Part shown: positions 21,135 through 30,129 of the stretch, piece after piece
Layout: each line of letters starts with the position of its first letter
How positions within the stretch are numbered: position 1 is the stretch's first letter
Assembly: GCA_003435055.1 (NCBI GenBank)
Contig: QUMM01000011.1
Span: forward strand, 16,482-80,481
Direction of reading: 5' to 3'
DNA length: 64,000 bases
DNA from: Lachnospiraceae bacterium OF09-6
GTDB taxonomy: Bacteria; Bacillota; Clostridia; Lachnospirales; Lachnospiraceae
Translations under genes and position numbers: made by a program
Notes under the pieces: generated by a model
What the model saw: only the letters and a program-made list of their open reading frames with translations
Told to the model about the DNA's origin: nothing
Database searches by the model: none

Positions 21135-22082
21135 TCAGGACCTCCCAAAATAGAGATCTATGCCATCCGCAATACCCTCTGCCATCTTCTGCTGATGTTC
21201 TTCTTCTGCCATATAGGCATCGTCTGATTCATTGGACATGAATCCCATCTCTAACACTACTGACGGAATCTCACTCCAGTTCAACAAGATCTGGTTGTCC
21301 ACATTGTAAAGTCCCTTTGCATTCAGCCCGGTCTCCTCACAATAGGACTGCAGAATAATATCTGCCAGTGCATTGCTCTTTTTTATATTACCTGTTCTGT
21401 CCTTCCAGTACGGATTCTCATAAGAAGGTGCCATTACTTCTACACCATTCTCTGTGCTGTCTTCTCCTCCATTAGCATGAAGACTGATCAGAATCTGTGC
21501 CCCGGAAGCATTCACATTCTTTGCACGCTCCGATTCGCTCAGATCTGATTCCTTATTATCCCTGGTCATATAGACTTCATATCCCCGGTCTTCCAGCTGC
21601 TTCTTTAATTTCTCAGCAACAGAAAGATTCAGTTCTGCTTCTGTCAGACCGGATACTGTTCCGCTGGTTCCTTCACTGAACCCTTTTGCCTTTTCTTCTG
21701 CGTCCGGTCCTATTGGTTCTTCTTCCTCCAGATCACCGCCTTTTTCCTGATGAGATGCATCAATGGCTACGATGATCTTTTCATCCTGGCTGGCAGCTTT
21801 CTCTGTCTCATTCTCCGTCTCTGCTTCCGAAGTTTCTTCCTCTTCTGCAGCTGTTTCTGTTTTTTCTTCTGTCTCTGACTCTGTTTCCGTCTCAGCTTCG
21901 GTTTCGTCTTCCTTCTGCTGTTCTGTCGTAGCTTCTGTCTGTGCACTCAGTGCTTCTTTTACTGCCTTTTCGATATAAGCAGCCTTCTGCTCATCCTCTG
22001 ACAGCATGGCACTGACTGGTACCATACCCGATACGCCAACTGCCAGTGCCGTAAAAAACGCTGCAAATTTTTTCTTTTTCAT
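21135..22082 (-). CDS. N-acetylmuramoyl-L-alanine amidase (Amidase_3)
   Basis: 315 residues. After the signal peptide (MKKKKFAAFFTALAVG ... VSA), an acidic Glu/Thr-rich linker spans about residues 50-110. The catalytic domain follows: IVAIDASHQEKGGD with zinc His, LSVAEKLKKQLEDRGYEVYMTRD, ILISLHANGGED, and VVLEMGFMSN with the catalytic Glu. It cuts between MurNAc and the stem peptide. I chose ATG 22082, with CAGGAG upstream; the longer frame runs into the preceding gene. The linker has the same composition as those in neighbouring exported proteins. Confidence 0.92.
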   Translation of the reverse strand: MKKKKFAAFFTALAVGVSGMVPVSAMLSEDEQKAAYIEKAVKEALSAQTEATTEQQKEDETEAETETESETEEKTETAAEEEETSEAETENETEKAASQDEKIIVAIDASHQEKGGDLEEEEPIGPDAEEKAKGFSEGTSGTVSGLTEAELNLSVAEKLKKQLEDRGYEVYMTRDNKESDLSESERAKNVNASGAQILISLHANGGEDSTENGVEVMAPSYENPYWKDRTGNIKKSNALADIILQSYCEETGLNAKGLYNVDNQILLNWSEIPSVVLEMGFMSNESDDAYMAEEEHQQKMAEGIADGIDLYFGRS

Positions 22083-22119
22083 TCTTCTTTTTGACTCCTG
22101 TCCAAACGGACCTCTTATA

Positions 22120-23220
22120 CTAAATTGCATTCGGAACTTCTATCGTAGTTACTGTACAATTTCCATTTACATATTTAAAGTAGAATTTTGCTTCCTTTGT
22201 TGCAGAATTCCCATTGCTCTTTTCTGTCTCAGATGTGTTGGTCTCAGATTCCTGTGTTTCTGCCTCGGTCTCTGTCTCAGACTCACTCTCTGCTTCCTGT
22301 CCGTCAGTCGGTTCATAAGAGCAGGTATAAGAAAGCGTCATCTCCATACCGATGTAACTTTCTTCTTCTTTTCCCGGATAATATACATCTCCAAAAGTCG
22401 GCTTAAAATCACTGAATGTAATACTCTTAACCTTCAGTGTCTTATCCTGAAACAGATTATCATGAATTGCTTTATACAGGTTGTCTTTATTCGCTGCCTG
22501 CGTAAACAGACTGCTTAAAGAACTGGCACCTTTTTCCTGCACTGCTGCAGTAAATAATTCATTGATCATTGTCTTGGCCATCTCAGTCATCTGGGTCTGT
22601 GCATTTTCCCCTACTACCAGCTGTTCACGCACATCCAGAACCGTAGTGGATGGATCAATCGTTGTCTCATAAGAGTCAAATGGAAGACCATTTACCTGCA
22701 CTTTGCTGTCCTGTGCTTTCACACCGGTCAGTGCATAGCAGACAGCTCCCGGTGACAGATTCTCATCTTCCTTTACAGAGGATGCATCTGGAGCCACACC
22801 ATTTACCAGCACCTGGGAACCTGCAGGGGCAATCAGTTCCAGATCTATGGTCTTTCCTGCTGCTTCACCATCTATTCCCCACTGGTCAAACAGTCCAAAC
22901 CGCTTATTGCTCTGCTGCAGCATATTAATGGTCTTGGTAACTTCTTTTCCATCTGCGGTATAAGTAAACTTATATTCCTGTACAAACTGATTATCATTAT
23001 TCAGAGAGCGTGCTCCTGTCTCTACCTGATAATCAGAGACTCCTATCACATTCTCCACATAACGCTTTGCCACATTCAGTGGATTGCCATTCTTTGTACC
23101 ATCGACAACAAAGGTAATCGCTGCTGCCACAATGATCACTGCAATGATCCATGCTGCCAGCAGTGTATTTCTCTTTTTCCTTTGTCTCCATTTATATTGT
23201 TGATTTTCTTTCTCTGCCAT
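22120..23220 (-). CDS. Single-pass membrane-anchored extracellular protein of unknown function
   Basis: 366 residues. A short basic N-terminus (KWRQRKKRN) is followed by one membrane helix (LLAAWIIAVIIVAAAITFVV), so the bulk should lie outside. Residues 50-310 alternate predicted strands and helices, with no motif I recognise. Residues about 325-345 are a Ser/Glu/Thr linker, followed by a short final domain ending NGNCTVTTIEVPNAI. It lies 13 bases after the YARHG gene and just before the amidase, suggesting a shared envelope role. Function is not assigned. Confidence 0.75.
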   Translation of the reverse strand: MAEKENQQYKWRQRKKRNTLLAAWIIAVIIVAAAITFVVDGTKNGNPLNVAKRYVENVIGVSDYQVETGARSLNNDNQFVQEYKFTYTADGKEVTKTINMLQQSNKRFGLFDQWGIDGEAAGKTIDLELIAPAGSQVLVNGVAPDASSVKEDENLSPGAVCYALTGVKAQDSKVQVNGLPFDSYETTIDPSTTVLDVREQLVVGENAQTQMTEMAKTMINELFTAAVQEKGASSLSSLFTQAANKDNLYKAIHDNLFQDKTLKVKSITFSDFKPTFGDVYYPGKEEESYIGMEMTLSYTCSYEPTDGQEAESESETETEAETQESETNTSETEKSNGNSATKEAKFYFKYVNGNCTVTTIEVPNAI

Positions 23221-23233
23221 ACTACGTACCCTC

Positions 23234-24205
23234 CTAACTTCTCTGGTCTTCCAGCTTCAAAATGACATCCAGGTTTGCCCATTCATAGTCATTTAACATA
23301 GAATCCACATTGTCATACCGTGGTACATACCATGTCTTTGTTGCAAAATAATCAATCCATTTCTGTGTCTTAAAGATTCTTCCGTGACGGGCAAAGATCT
23401 CGTTTCTCAACTTTGCCAGATCCTCTGAAGACCAGCTGCTGAGCTCATCTGCGGAAATGTAACGGGAATCCACATCATACATCATATAGCTGTCGTCATA
23501 AGCTCCTGAATTGCTTCCTGACGAACTGCCGCCTGAAGTGCTTCCACTGCCGTCATCGATCGTAATACCAGAAGAACTTCCTCCAGATGAACTGCTTCCC
23601 GTGGAGCTGCTTCCGGATGAACTGCTTCCCGTGGAGCTGCTTCCCGTGGAGCTGCTTCCAGATCCGGTGCTGTGATAGCCATCGCCATCCCAGTAACCAC
23701 CCTGTCCATCATAATATGCTCCATCAGCAGAATAATAACCGCCCCACTGATCATGGTACAGGCCATTGTCATCATAATAGCCGCCTTCGCTTTCATTATA
23801 GAACTTTCCATCTGCACTATAGTACTGGCTGGATGAAAAATCTGTAGATGCACCACTTCCTGTGGAAGATCCGTCTCCCGTAGTGGAATCGCTCCGGGTA
23901 CTGCCATCTGTACTGTCTGTTTCCTGTTCACTTTCTTCGTTTTTATCAGACTTCTTTCCATTTTTCTTATCAGAATCTGACTGTGGCTTTACCGTAAAAG
24001 AATCTTTGGTAGCCGCAAATTTTTCTACCGTCATCGGCAATTCGGTTTCTTTTTCATTTATTGCCACTTCGGACCCCTGGCTCTTGGATGCATCTGGATC
24101 TACTACAGATAAACCGGCATTGGTCACAAATGCACTTCCACCTGCTGCAAGTACTGTCGCACCTGCTACTGCCAGGATGGTAGTTAATTTCCTCTTATTA
24201 GACAT
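23234..24205 (-). CDS. Exported YARHG-domain protein with Ser/Gly-rich repeats
   Basis: 323 residues. It has an N-terminal hydrophobic segment (LTTILAVAGATVLAAGGSAF), probably a signal anchor. Then comes a charged Asp/Ser region, a Tyr/Gly-rich block with YYSADG and YYDDNG repeats (about 125-175), and a Ser/Gly/Thr repeat region coded by 15-base DNA repeats (about 180-235). The C-terminal YARHG domain has LRNEIFARHGRIF and WYVPRYDNVD. YARHG domains are extracellular, probably wall-associated, with no known enzyme activity. Confidence 0.85.
   Translation of the reverse strand: MSNKRKLTTILAVAGATVLAAGGSAFVTNAGLSVVDPDASKSQGSEVAINEKETELPMTVEKFAATKDSFTVKPQSDSDKKNGKKSDKNEESEQETDSTDGSTRSDSTTGDGSSTGSGASTDFSSSQYYSADGKFYNESEGGYYDDNGLYHDQWGGYYSADGAYYDGQGGYWDGDGYHSTGSGSSSTGSSSTGSSSSGSSSTGSSSSGGSSSGITIDDGSGSTSGGSSSGSNSGAYDDSYMMYDVDSRYISADELSSWSSEDLAKLRNEIFARHGRIFKTQKWIDYFATKTWYVPRYDNVDSMLNDYEWANLDVILKLEDQRS
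23585..23661. repeat. 15/30-base tandem repeat inside the YARHG gene
   Basis: The plus strand repeats GATGAACTGCTTCCC GTGGAGCTGCTTCC units, coding SSSTG/SSSSG pentads. Near-identical copies make slippage and length variation likely. Confidence 0.75.
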
Positions 24206-24256
24206 TTTTCCTCACCTCTTGGTAAGGATCATAACACATACTGTTTCAATTGTCCA

Positions 24257-26863
24257 TTATTTCTCCCTTTTTCTAAGGAATAAAATTGCCAATAATGCCG
24301 TAAATACAACAATTCCAGGCTTAATTACCCAGTTTTTCCCTGTGCTTTTTTCTACCTCCTCTTCTCTTTTTTTGTCTGTCCTATCCATCGCATCAGTCTC
24401 CCCCTTTCCCTCTTTTTCTTCTGAAACAGATTCTTTTTTCTGTATTGTAATGTCACTCCCTTTCTTTCGTTCAGGTACCTGCCTGGACTCTCCGATCCAG
24501 AATGGTATTTCTCCGGTATCTTTCTGATTTCCTGCTTTATCTACTGCCACAACCCGGAGCGTCTGCCAGTCCTGCGCCTTTTCTAATATGATTTCCTGCT
24601 CTTCCTGTGTATTTTCTCTTATCTTTTTCCCGTTCAGCCACACTGTCACTTCCTTCAATGCCAGATTGTCTCTGCACTCCAATACAGCCTTTCTCTCCGA
24701 CATTTGATAAACGCCTTCTGCTTCCACTCCTGTAAGTAAAATAAATGGCGCACTTTTATCTACCGCAAATTCTATTTTCTGTTTTCCCATGCGATTATCC
24801 CCGGTATTCCAAGCTCGATCCTCGCTGGCACAGATCAGGTAATACCGTCCTTCTTCCTGAAAACAGACATCTGATATCGTATAGCAATACTTTTTCCAGG
24901 TTCCGTCATTTCCCTCCTTCTTTACGGTATAATCCACTCCCCGTTTCAGTTGTCTGGTTTCTCCCTCATGTCCCAGAAGAATTCCAGATTCCGTCAGATA
25001 GTCTACATTTACCTCATAAATTTTAAGGCTGGCCGGACTGGCCACATAGAACTGCTCTGTCTGTTCTCTGGTCACATCATCTATATAATACACGGAACCA
25101 AATCTGTTCACCGAAAAATGGATTTCCCTGCTGCTGTGATTTCCGGCCAGATCTTCTGCCTCTGCCTTTAATGTATAGACATCATCCCACTCACGTTTTT
25201 CCGGAAGATTTTCCATCTGCAATGCCAGTTCTTCCAGACTTTCTCTGTCTGTCTTGTTCCACACGACTCTCCGCTCTCCATTTTGGAATCCGGTCAGGGT
25301 CAGCTTCAGGCTGTCTCTCTTCAGATTCCTATCTTTCATCACACAGACGGGCGTCACTTTTCCATTATTCGCACTGCCGGCTGTGATCTGTTCAAACTGC
25401 AGCTCTGGTGCCATCCGATCCATCACAATTTCTCCACTGCACTGATATCGAACATTTCCTACCATATCCTCCAGCCGGATCCATACCCGGCAGTTCCCCT
25501 CCCGGTTCAGGAATAGCTGTGTTCCTTTTTTCCAGTTGCTCCGGCTCAGGTAAAGAGCTTCCCCGCTGATGGTCTTTTCCTCTTCAAAAGCTGCATATAG
25601 TTCCACATTTTTCACACCGCTTCCATACTCAGTCAGATCGGACACTGCTATCTGCGAATCTCTGTTCAAATAATGTATACCTTCTGCAGATTCTCGCTTT
25701 CCATCAAGCAGCAGCCCTGCCTGCGGTGCATCTTTGTCTGTCCTCCAGGAAAAACTGCGTATCTGGGATTGTGCGATGATTTCACCATTTTCATTCTTTC
25801 GTGTCAGGACAAACTCCCCACTTCCATCTTCCTGAAGATTGGAAAATAATTTTCCATCTGTAAATCCGCTTCCATCTTCTGGCAGAACCTGTATCTGTGC
25901 TCCTGCTTTCACCCATAAAGTCCCTGCGGGATCAACCCACATAGCAGAAGGATCCGTACACCGTATTGTATAATCCAGTGTTCCGGTCACCGGAGCCTCT
26001 GAAAGAATTACATCTCCGCCTTCTACATTCTCTGTTTCTTCTATACAAAACGTATAATTACCGGTCGGATTGCCGGTTATACTTCCATCTGGATTTTTTC
26101 TTACCGTAACTGCATGTCGATAATGAATCGGTTTTCCCTTATCATACATGGGGCTTTCTTTACACAGTATGCTTTCATCTATTTCCAGTTCCGGATAGCA
26201 AAAGTCTTCCGGTACTTCCCCGTCTGGGCAATCCTGCTCAAGAAATCCGGTAACCTTCACAATCTCTTTCTCTTCAAAGATCAGATTATCCATCGTAACA
26301 TCGGAATAATAGCTTTTTCTGGCGTTACTGATATGAATGGTAAGCGGTCTTGGCAAAATCTGTACCTCTAATACTTCCTGTGACGGTTCCTGTATTACCT
26401 CATATTGTTCACTGCCTGCTCCGGTCAACGCCACGATCACCTCCACTGGCCATGTTCCTGCATCCGATTCTTGCGTTCTTCCTTCTATCTCGATCTGCAT
26501 TCCTTCCGGTAGCCCGACCACCTGTGCTTCTACTGCTGCCCGGTCTGTCCCATCGTAATATCGTCTCGGTTCTGTTATTTTCACATTTGACAGAATAATC
26601 TGATGTTTTTCTGTTTCCGTCTCAGTCTCTGTTTCCTGCTCTGTATTACTTTCGTCTTCCCATTCGCTTTCCCCTTCTTCTCTGGAGCCTGAGCCGTCCA
26701 GATTCTCCTTCTCGCTCTCTTCTTCTGATTCGATTCCTGTCACCCATTCCGATTCGTTCCATATCTGCCCCCTCCAGTCTGTCTGTGTTGCGCCAACCTG
26801 ATCTGCTGCCAGCACCAGCGATGCCCATATGCCAAATGCTACAACAGTTTCCATTTTCCTCAT
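24257..26863 (-). CDS. Large surface protein with Ig-like domains and C-terminal membrane anchor
   Basis: 868 residues. A signal peptide (VVAFGIWASLVLAADQVGA) is followed by an acidic Glu/Thr linker (about 35-75). A long all-beta region follows with recurring bacterial Ig-like phrases (MDRMAPELQFEQI, AEAEDLAGNHSS, VAVDKAGNQKDTGEI, FAVDKSAPFILLTGV). Then comes a Lys/Glu-rich stalk and a C-terminal membrane helix (VVFTALLAILFL) with a basic tail (RKREK). It is probably a surface-exposed adhesin or structural protein, with no sortase LPxTG visible. I chose ATG 26863 (GGAGG six bases upstream) over 26878. It heads the operon of exported proteins. Confidence 0.83.
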   Translation of the reverse strand: MRKMETVVAFGIWASLVLAADQVGATQTDWRGQIWNESEWVTGIESEEESEKENLDGSGSREEGESEWEDESNTEQETETETETEKHQIILSNVKITEPRRYYDGTDRAAVEAQVVGLPEGMQIEIEGRTQESDAGTWPVEVIVALTGAGSEQYEVIQEPSQEVLEVQILPRPLTIHISNARKSYYSDVTMDNLIFEEKEIVKVTGFLEQDCPDGEVPEDFCYPELEIDESILCKESPMYDKGKPIHYRHAVTVRKNPDGSITGNPTGNYTFCIEETENVEGGDVILSEAPVTGTLDYTIRCTDPSAMWVDPAGTLWVKAGAQIQVLPEDGSGFTDGKLFSNLQEDGSGEFVLTRKNENGEIIAQSQIRSFSWRTDKDAPQAGLLLDGKRESAEGIHYLNRDSQIAVSDLTEYGSGVKNVELYAAFEEEKTISGEALYLSRSNWKKGTQLFLNREGNCRVWIRLEDMVGNVRYQCSGEIVMDRMAPELQFEQITAGSANNGKVTPVCVMKDRNLKRDSLKLTLTGFQNGERRVVWNKTDRESLEELALQMENLPEKREWDDVYTLKAEAEDLAGNHSSREIHFSVNRFGSVYYIDDVTREQTEQFYVASPASLKIYEVNVDYLTESGILLGHEGETRQLKRGVDYTVKKEGNDGTWKKYCYTISDVCFQEEGRYYLICASEDRAWNTGDNRMGKQKIEFAVDKSAPFILLTGVEAEGVYQMSERKAVLECRDNLALKEVTVWLNGKKIRENTQEEQEIILEKAQDWQTLRVVAVDKAGNQKDTGEIPFWIGESRQVPERKKGSDITIQKKESVSEEKEGKGETDAMDRTDKKREEEVEKSTGKNWVIKPGIVVFTALLAILFLRKREK

Positions 26864-26909
26864 ACCTTTCCTCCTCATCTCCAGCTTTCTGTTGCTTTAT
26901 ATCACATCT

Positions 26910-27073
26910 GTTCAAGAATGCCTCGCATTCTTGCTGCGAGATGCGCGTCATGCAAAGCATGACATATTTCTTTTGCGCATCTCTGCAATCCTGCCGGAGG
27001 CTATATCAGATGGGGGATTGACTCCCACCGCTGATACTAATTTGCTCCTCGCCACCTAAAGGTGGGAGTCATC
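26910..27073. mobile_element. Putative small MITE-like element: three hairpins flanked by an 8-base direct repeat
   Basis: TCACATCT occurs at 26902-26909 and again at 27074-27081, flanking 164 bases. Inside are CAAGAATGC/GCATTCTTG (26913-26933), AGATGCGC/GCGCATCT enclosing GTCATGC/GCATGAC (26939-26982), and GACTCCCACC/GGTGGGAGTC (27020-27070). A competing CCACC/GGTGG pair lies at 27052-27065. There is no coding potential and no transposase. The direct repeats suggest target duplication but could be chance. Confidence 0.45.
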
Positions 27074-27093
27074 TCACATCTAGTATAATAAAT

Positions 27094-27131
27094 CAGGCTG
27101 CCGTAATCCTTCTACAGGATCCTGCAGCCTG
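27094..27131 (-). terminator. Probable terminator after zapA
   Basis: CAGGCTGC (27094-27101) pairs with GCAGCCTG (27124-27131), with a further ATCCT/AGGAT pairing inside. On the minus strand ATTTATTAT follows, so the T tract is weak. Confidence 0.55.
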
Positions 27132-27135
27132 TGTA

Positions 27136-27461
27136 TCACTTTTTTTTCAAATCATCCAGCTGTCTCTGCAGATCAATCAGAGTATGCTTCAGATCAAAGA
27201 TCTCCTTGTCTCTGGACGTAATCCCGTCTTCCAATATCTCTGCCTGCTTCTTCGCCTTGAAGTAATCATCGGCGATATTAAGCTGTGCAGAATGCTCTTC
27301 ATCTCATTGGACTGACGCTTATAGCTCTCCAGCTTCTGAATCTCAGTCAGCTTATTGTTCAAATAATAACCAACCTTCTGAATATATTCTTCGCTTTCAT
27401 AACCACTGATCACAAAGATCTGACCATTAATGACCACTTGTGTCTGGTTTTTCGCTGACAT
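27136..27461 (-). CDS. zapA: ZapA, cell-division (Z-ring) protein, interrupted by one frameshift
   Basis: Restored length is 108 residues. ZapA binds and bundles FtsZ. The N-terminal domain reads VVINGQIFVISGYESEEYIQKV. After restoration come LNIADDYFKAKKQAE and a coiled-coil tail ending DLQRQLDDLKKK. The break is near 27288: on the minus strand ATTCTGCACAG should be ATTCTGGCACAG, one G missing, which adds a false tail in the raw frame. Ribosome site GGAGGAAGTGTT. It is the last gene of the cob-ruv-zapA operon. Confidence 0.87.
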
Positions 27462-27503
27462 AACACTTCCTCCTCATTCGTATGCAATCAGTATATCGAA
27501 CTT

Positions 27504-28499
27504 CTACTGGAATTGCAAGCCCAGATGATGATAAGATTTTTCGGTTGCCATTCTTCCTCTCGGCGTACGGATGAGGAACCCTTTTTTCAAAAGATATGGT
27601 TCGTAGACATCTTCTATGGTTCCCGCATCTTCACCAATCGTCGCCGCCAGTGTATCCAGACCTACCGGACCTCCCTGAAACTTCTCGATCATGGTAGTCA
27701 GGAGATTGCGGTCTGTCACATCCAGTCCATAGGTATCCACTTCCAGCAGATCCAGGGCAAAGCTTGCAGTCTCCTTGGTAATTTTCCCATCATATTTTAC
27801 CTGTGCAAAGTCACGGACTCTCTTTAGCAGACGGTTGGCAAGACGTGGAGTTCCTCTGGATCTTTTGGCCAGCTCTATGGCTCCCTCCGGTTCAATCTCC
27901 ACATCCAGGATCTTCGCAGAGTTGCAGATAATTTCTGCCAGTTCTTCTTCCGTATAGAACTCCAGATGATGAATCACGCCAAAACGGTCACGTAAAGGTG
28001 CAGTCAGAAGTCCTGCTCTTGTGGTCGCTCCCACCAGGGTAAACCTTGGCAGATCCAGGCGAATCGAACGGGCTGCTGCCCCCTTTCCAATCATGATATC
28101 AATGGCAAAATCTTCCATAGCAGGATACAATACCTCTTCCACCTGCCGGTTCAGACGGTGGATCTCATCCACGAACAGCACGTCGCCCTCCTGAAGATTA
28201 TTCAGGATTGCAGCCATCTCTCCAGGCTTCTCAATCGCCGGTCCGGAAGTCACCTTCATGTGCACTCCCATCTCATTGGCTATGATTCCCGCCAGGGTTG
28301 TTTTTCCCAGTCCCGGAGGGCCATAAAACAGCACATGATCCAGCGAATCCCCTCTCTGCTTTGCCGCTTCGATATAGATCTTAAGATTCTCCTTCGCCTT
28401 CTCTTGTCCGATGTAGTCCTTCAACATCTTAGGTCGCAGACTGGTCTCAATACGGGAATCCTCTGGAAGAACCTCTGTTTGAATTACTCTTCTATCCAT
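27504..28499 (-). CDS. ruvB: RuvB, Holliday-junction branch-migration ATPase
   Basis: 331 residues, full length. RLRPK-like start ([20 protein letters not shown]), Walker [12 protein letters not shown], Walker [11 protein letters not shown], sensor [18 protein letters not shown], and a C-terminal winged-helix domain ending RTPRGRMAT. It forms the hexameric motor that drives branch migration with RuvA. It follows ruvA by 30 bases. Confidence 0.97.
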   Translation of the reverse strand: MDRRVIQTEVLPEDSRIETSLRPKMLKDYIGQEKAKENLKIYIEAAKQRGDSLDHVLFYGPPGLGKTTLAGIIANEMGVHMKVTSGPAIEKPGEMAAILNNLQEGDVLFVDEIHRLNRQVEEVLYPAMEDFAIDIMIGKGAAARSIRLDLPRFTLVGATTRAGLLTAPLRDRFGVIHHLEFYTEEELAEIICNSAKILDVEIEPEGAIELAKRSRGTPRLANRLLKRVRDFAQVKYDGKITKETASFALDLLEVDTYGLDVTDRNLLTTMIEKFQGGPVGLDTLAATIGEDAGTIEDVYEPYLLKKGFLIRTPRGRMATEKSYHHLGLQFQ

Positions 28500-28529
28500 A
28501 TATTCTCATTTCTCCTAAACTGTATCTGC

Positions 28530-29147
28530 TTATACCAGCGAAAGTTTCTTTAATGCTGTCTTCAGCAGATCTTCCGTATTCATGTCTTCGCCGGTGTCTG
28601 CTGCACGCACTGCCTTCAGCGCCTCGCCACCAGAATAGCCCAGCGCCACCAGTGCCTGTACCGCTTCATCCTGTATCTGTCTGGTGGTACCTGTCGGTAT
28701 CGTGCCTTCTGTGCTTTCTGCCAGAGAACTGTCGAAAGTCTCCTGCAGATCGAACTTATCCTTTAATTCCAGTATCATTTTCTGTGCTGTCTTCGGACCA
28801 ATCCCGGGTGCCCTTGCAATGGCTTTGGCATCTCCTGCCAGCACAGCAAACCGGATATCATTGGCAGACAATGCCGACAGCATTCCCAGGGCTGCCTTCG
28901 GACCGATTCCGTTCACGCCCAGCAGCAGCTGAAATACATGGAGATCATCTTTTTTCAGGAAGCCATACAGCTGCATGGCATCTTCCCGCACCTGCAGATA
29001 GGTAAACAGCTTCACACGGTCTCGTCTGCCGGATAATGCACTGGCATCCCGCCCGGTGATAAAGACTCCATAGCCTACTCCATTCACGTCCAGAAGTACC
29101 TTCGCCTCTTCCAATTCTTCAATTTCACCTTTTAAAAATGCAATCAT
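28530..29147 (-). CDS. ruvA: RuvA, Holliday-junction DNA-binding protein
   Basis: 205 residues. MIAFLKGEIEELEEAKVLLD opens the OB-fold. Helix-hairpin-helix motifs (GVNGIGPKAALGML and APGIGPKTAQKMILELKD) and the C-terminal RuvB-binding three-helix domain (EAVQALVALGYSGGEALKAV) follow. I chose ATG 29147 with GGGAG upstream; it starts 2 bases before the cobC stop, in the same operon. Confidence 0.96.
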   Translation of the reverse strand: MIAFLKGEIEELEEAKVLLDVNGVGYGVFITGRDASALSGRRDRVKLFTYLQVREDAMQLYGFLKKDDLHVFQLLLGVNGIGPKAALGMLSALSANDIRFAVLAGDAKAIARAPGIGPKTAQKMILELKDKFDLQETFDSSLAESTEGTIPTGTTRQIQDEAVQALVALGYSGGEALKAVRAADTGEDMNTEDLLKTALKKLSLV

Positions 29148-29148
29148 G

Positions 29149-29733
29149 TTATTCTCCCAGTTTCTGATAATGATACTGCCCTTTTTCTCCTTCCAGGCGA
29201 TAACCTTCCCCGTTTCCCACCTGGAAATCATAATAAGAACCTGATGGTATTCCCACAGCTTCCAGAATACTCATCAGTGTTCCGCCATGTGCCACAATGG
29301 CAATGGTTTTCTCCACGTCCAGCTGTTCCCATTCTTTCTCCAGTCTGTAAAAAGCGTTCAGACTTCTCTCCTGAAATGCCTCTCTGGATTCGCCTCCCGG
29401 GAACGGCAGACGGCCATTGCTGTCGATCCACCGCTGATAAGCTTTATTCCCGGCCAGTTCCTGATAGTTCTGGTTCTCAAATTCTCCAAAATTACATTCC
29501 CGCAAATCTGCTTCCAGATGTTGTTCTACGCCTGGAAACAGGATCTCTGCGGTTTCCCTGCAGCGCAGCATAGGACTACAATAAAGCAGATCTGGAATCG
29601 GATATCTATGCTTCTCCCGTATCTGAGCCAAAAAACACCGTCCCGAGTGGCACAGTGGTTCGTCTGTGGTTCCTATGTAGCGTTTTTTCTGGTTGCCAAA
29701 TGTCTCTCCATGCCGGATCAGATAAATCGTCAT
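29149..29733 (-). CDS. cobC: Histidine phosphatase, probable alpha-ribazole phosphatase CobC
   Basis: 194 residues. The phosphoglycerate-mutase-type catalytic motif LIRHGET holds the phosphohistidine. Partner residues lie in CSPMLRCRETAEI, ECNFGEFE and VAHGGTLMS. The cobT-cobU-cobS context indicates it removes the phosphate from alpha-ribazole phosphate or adenosylcobalamin phosphate. By sequence alone it could be another small-molecule phosphatase of the same family. Its ATG overlaps the upstream stop (ATGA); AAAGGAG precedes it. Confidence 0.82.
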   Translation of the reverse strand: MTIYLIRHGETFGNQKKRYIGTTDEPLCHSGRCFLAQIREKHRYPIPDLLYCSPMLRCRETAEILFPGVEQHLEADLRECNFGEFENQNYQELAGNKAYQRWIDSNGRLPFPGGESREAFQERSLNAFYRLEKEWEQLDVEKTIAIVAHGGTLMSILEAVGIPSGSYYDFQVGNGEGYRLEGEKGQYHYQKLGE

Positions 29734-30125
29734 GCCCACTGTTCTCCTTTGATATATACCGGATTGCCCGCCAGTACACGGATCACAGATCTGGATTCCT
29801 GTGCGGCCAGGCAACAGATCCGGCCGGTTTTCTCTCTCCAGTCCCGTTCGAAACGATCCAGCGGCACAATGCCATATCCGATCTCATTAGAGATCAGGAT
29901 AATATCTGGATTCTGATATTTCAATGTTTCAAAATAGATATCCACATCTTGTTTCTGTTCCATCATGCTGCGAATCAGCAGATGAAAGTTGCAGACAGCT
30001 TTTGCCTGAAATGTTTTTTCCGGTCCGCAGGATGCACCGTCCAGAATCTCTTCCTCCTGCAGGCCAAACAGTCTCTTCGCTGTTTCTTTTTTTCCCTGAT
30101 ACGCTCCGCCAATGATTAATTCCAT
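29730..30125 (-). CDS. Divergent CobU-like protein (second copy)
   Basis: 131 residues, shorter than CobU (about 175-180). It starts MELIIGGAYQGKKETAKRL, a P-loop-like start resembling CobU's TGGSGSGKS but with Ala-Tyr-Gln and no Ser/Thr after Lys. Later DIILISNEIGYGIVP and the Arg-rich RDWREKTGRICCLAA match the CobU C-terminal region. The middle guanylyl-acceptor segment (HRxxR of CobU) is missing. It lies between cobS and cobC, 4 bases from each. It may be an accessory, subfunctional or inactive relative of the true CobU at 30895-31419. Confidence 0.7.
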   Translation of the reverse strand: MELIIGGAYQGKKETAKRLFGLQEEEILDGASCGPEKTFQAKAVCNFHLLIRSMMEQKQDVDIYFETLKYQNPDIILISNEIGYGIVPLDRFERDWREKTGRICCLAAQESRSVIRVLAGNPVYIKGEQWA

Positions 30126-30129
30126 CTTT

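Noticed and set aside
22082..22130. Upstream starts extending the amidase gene to 22130
   Set aside because: The extension overlaps the previous gene and precedes the signal peptide. CAGGAG favours ATG 22082.
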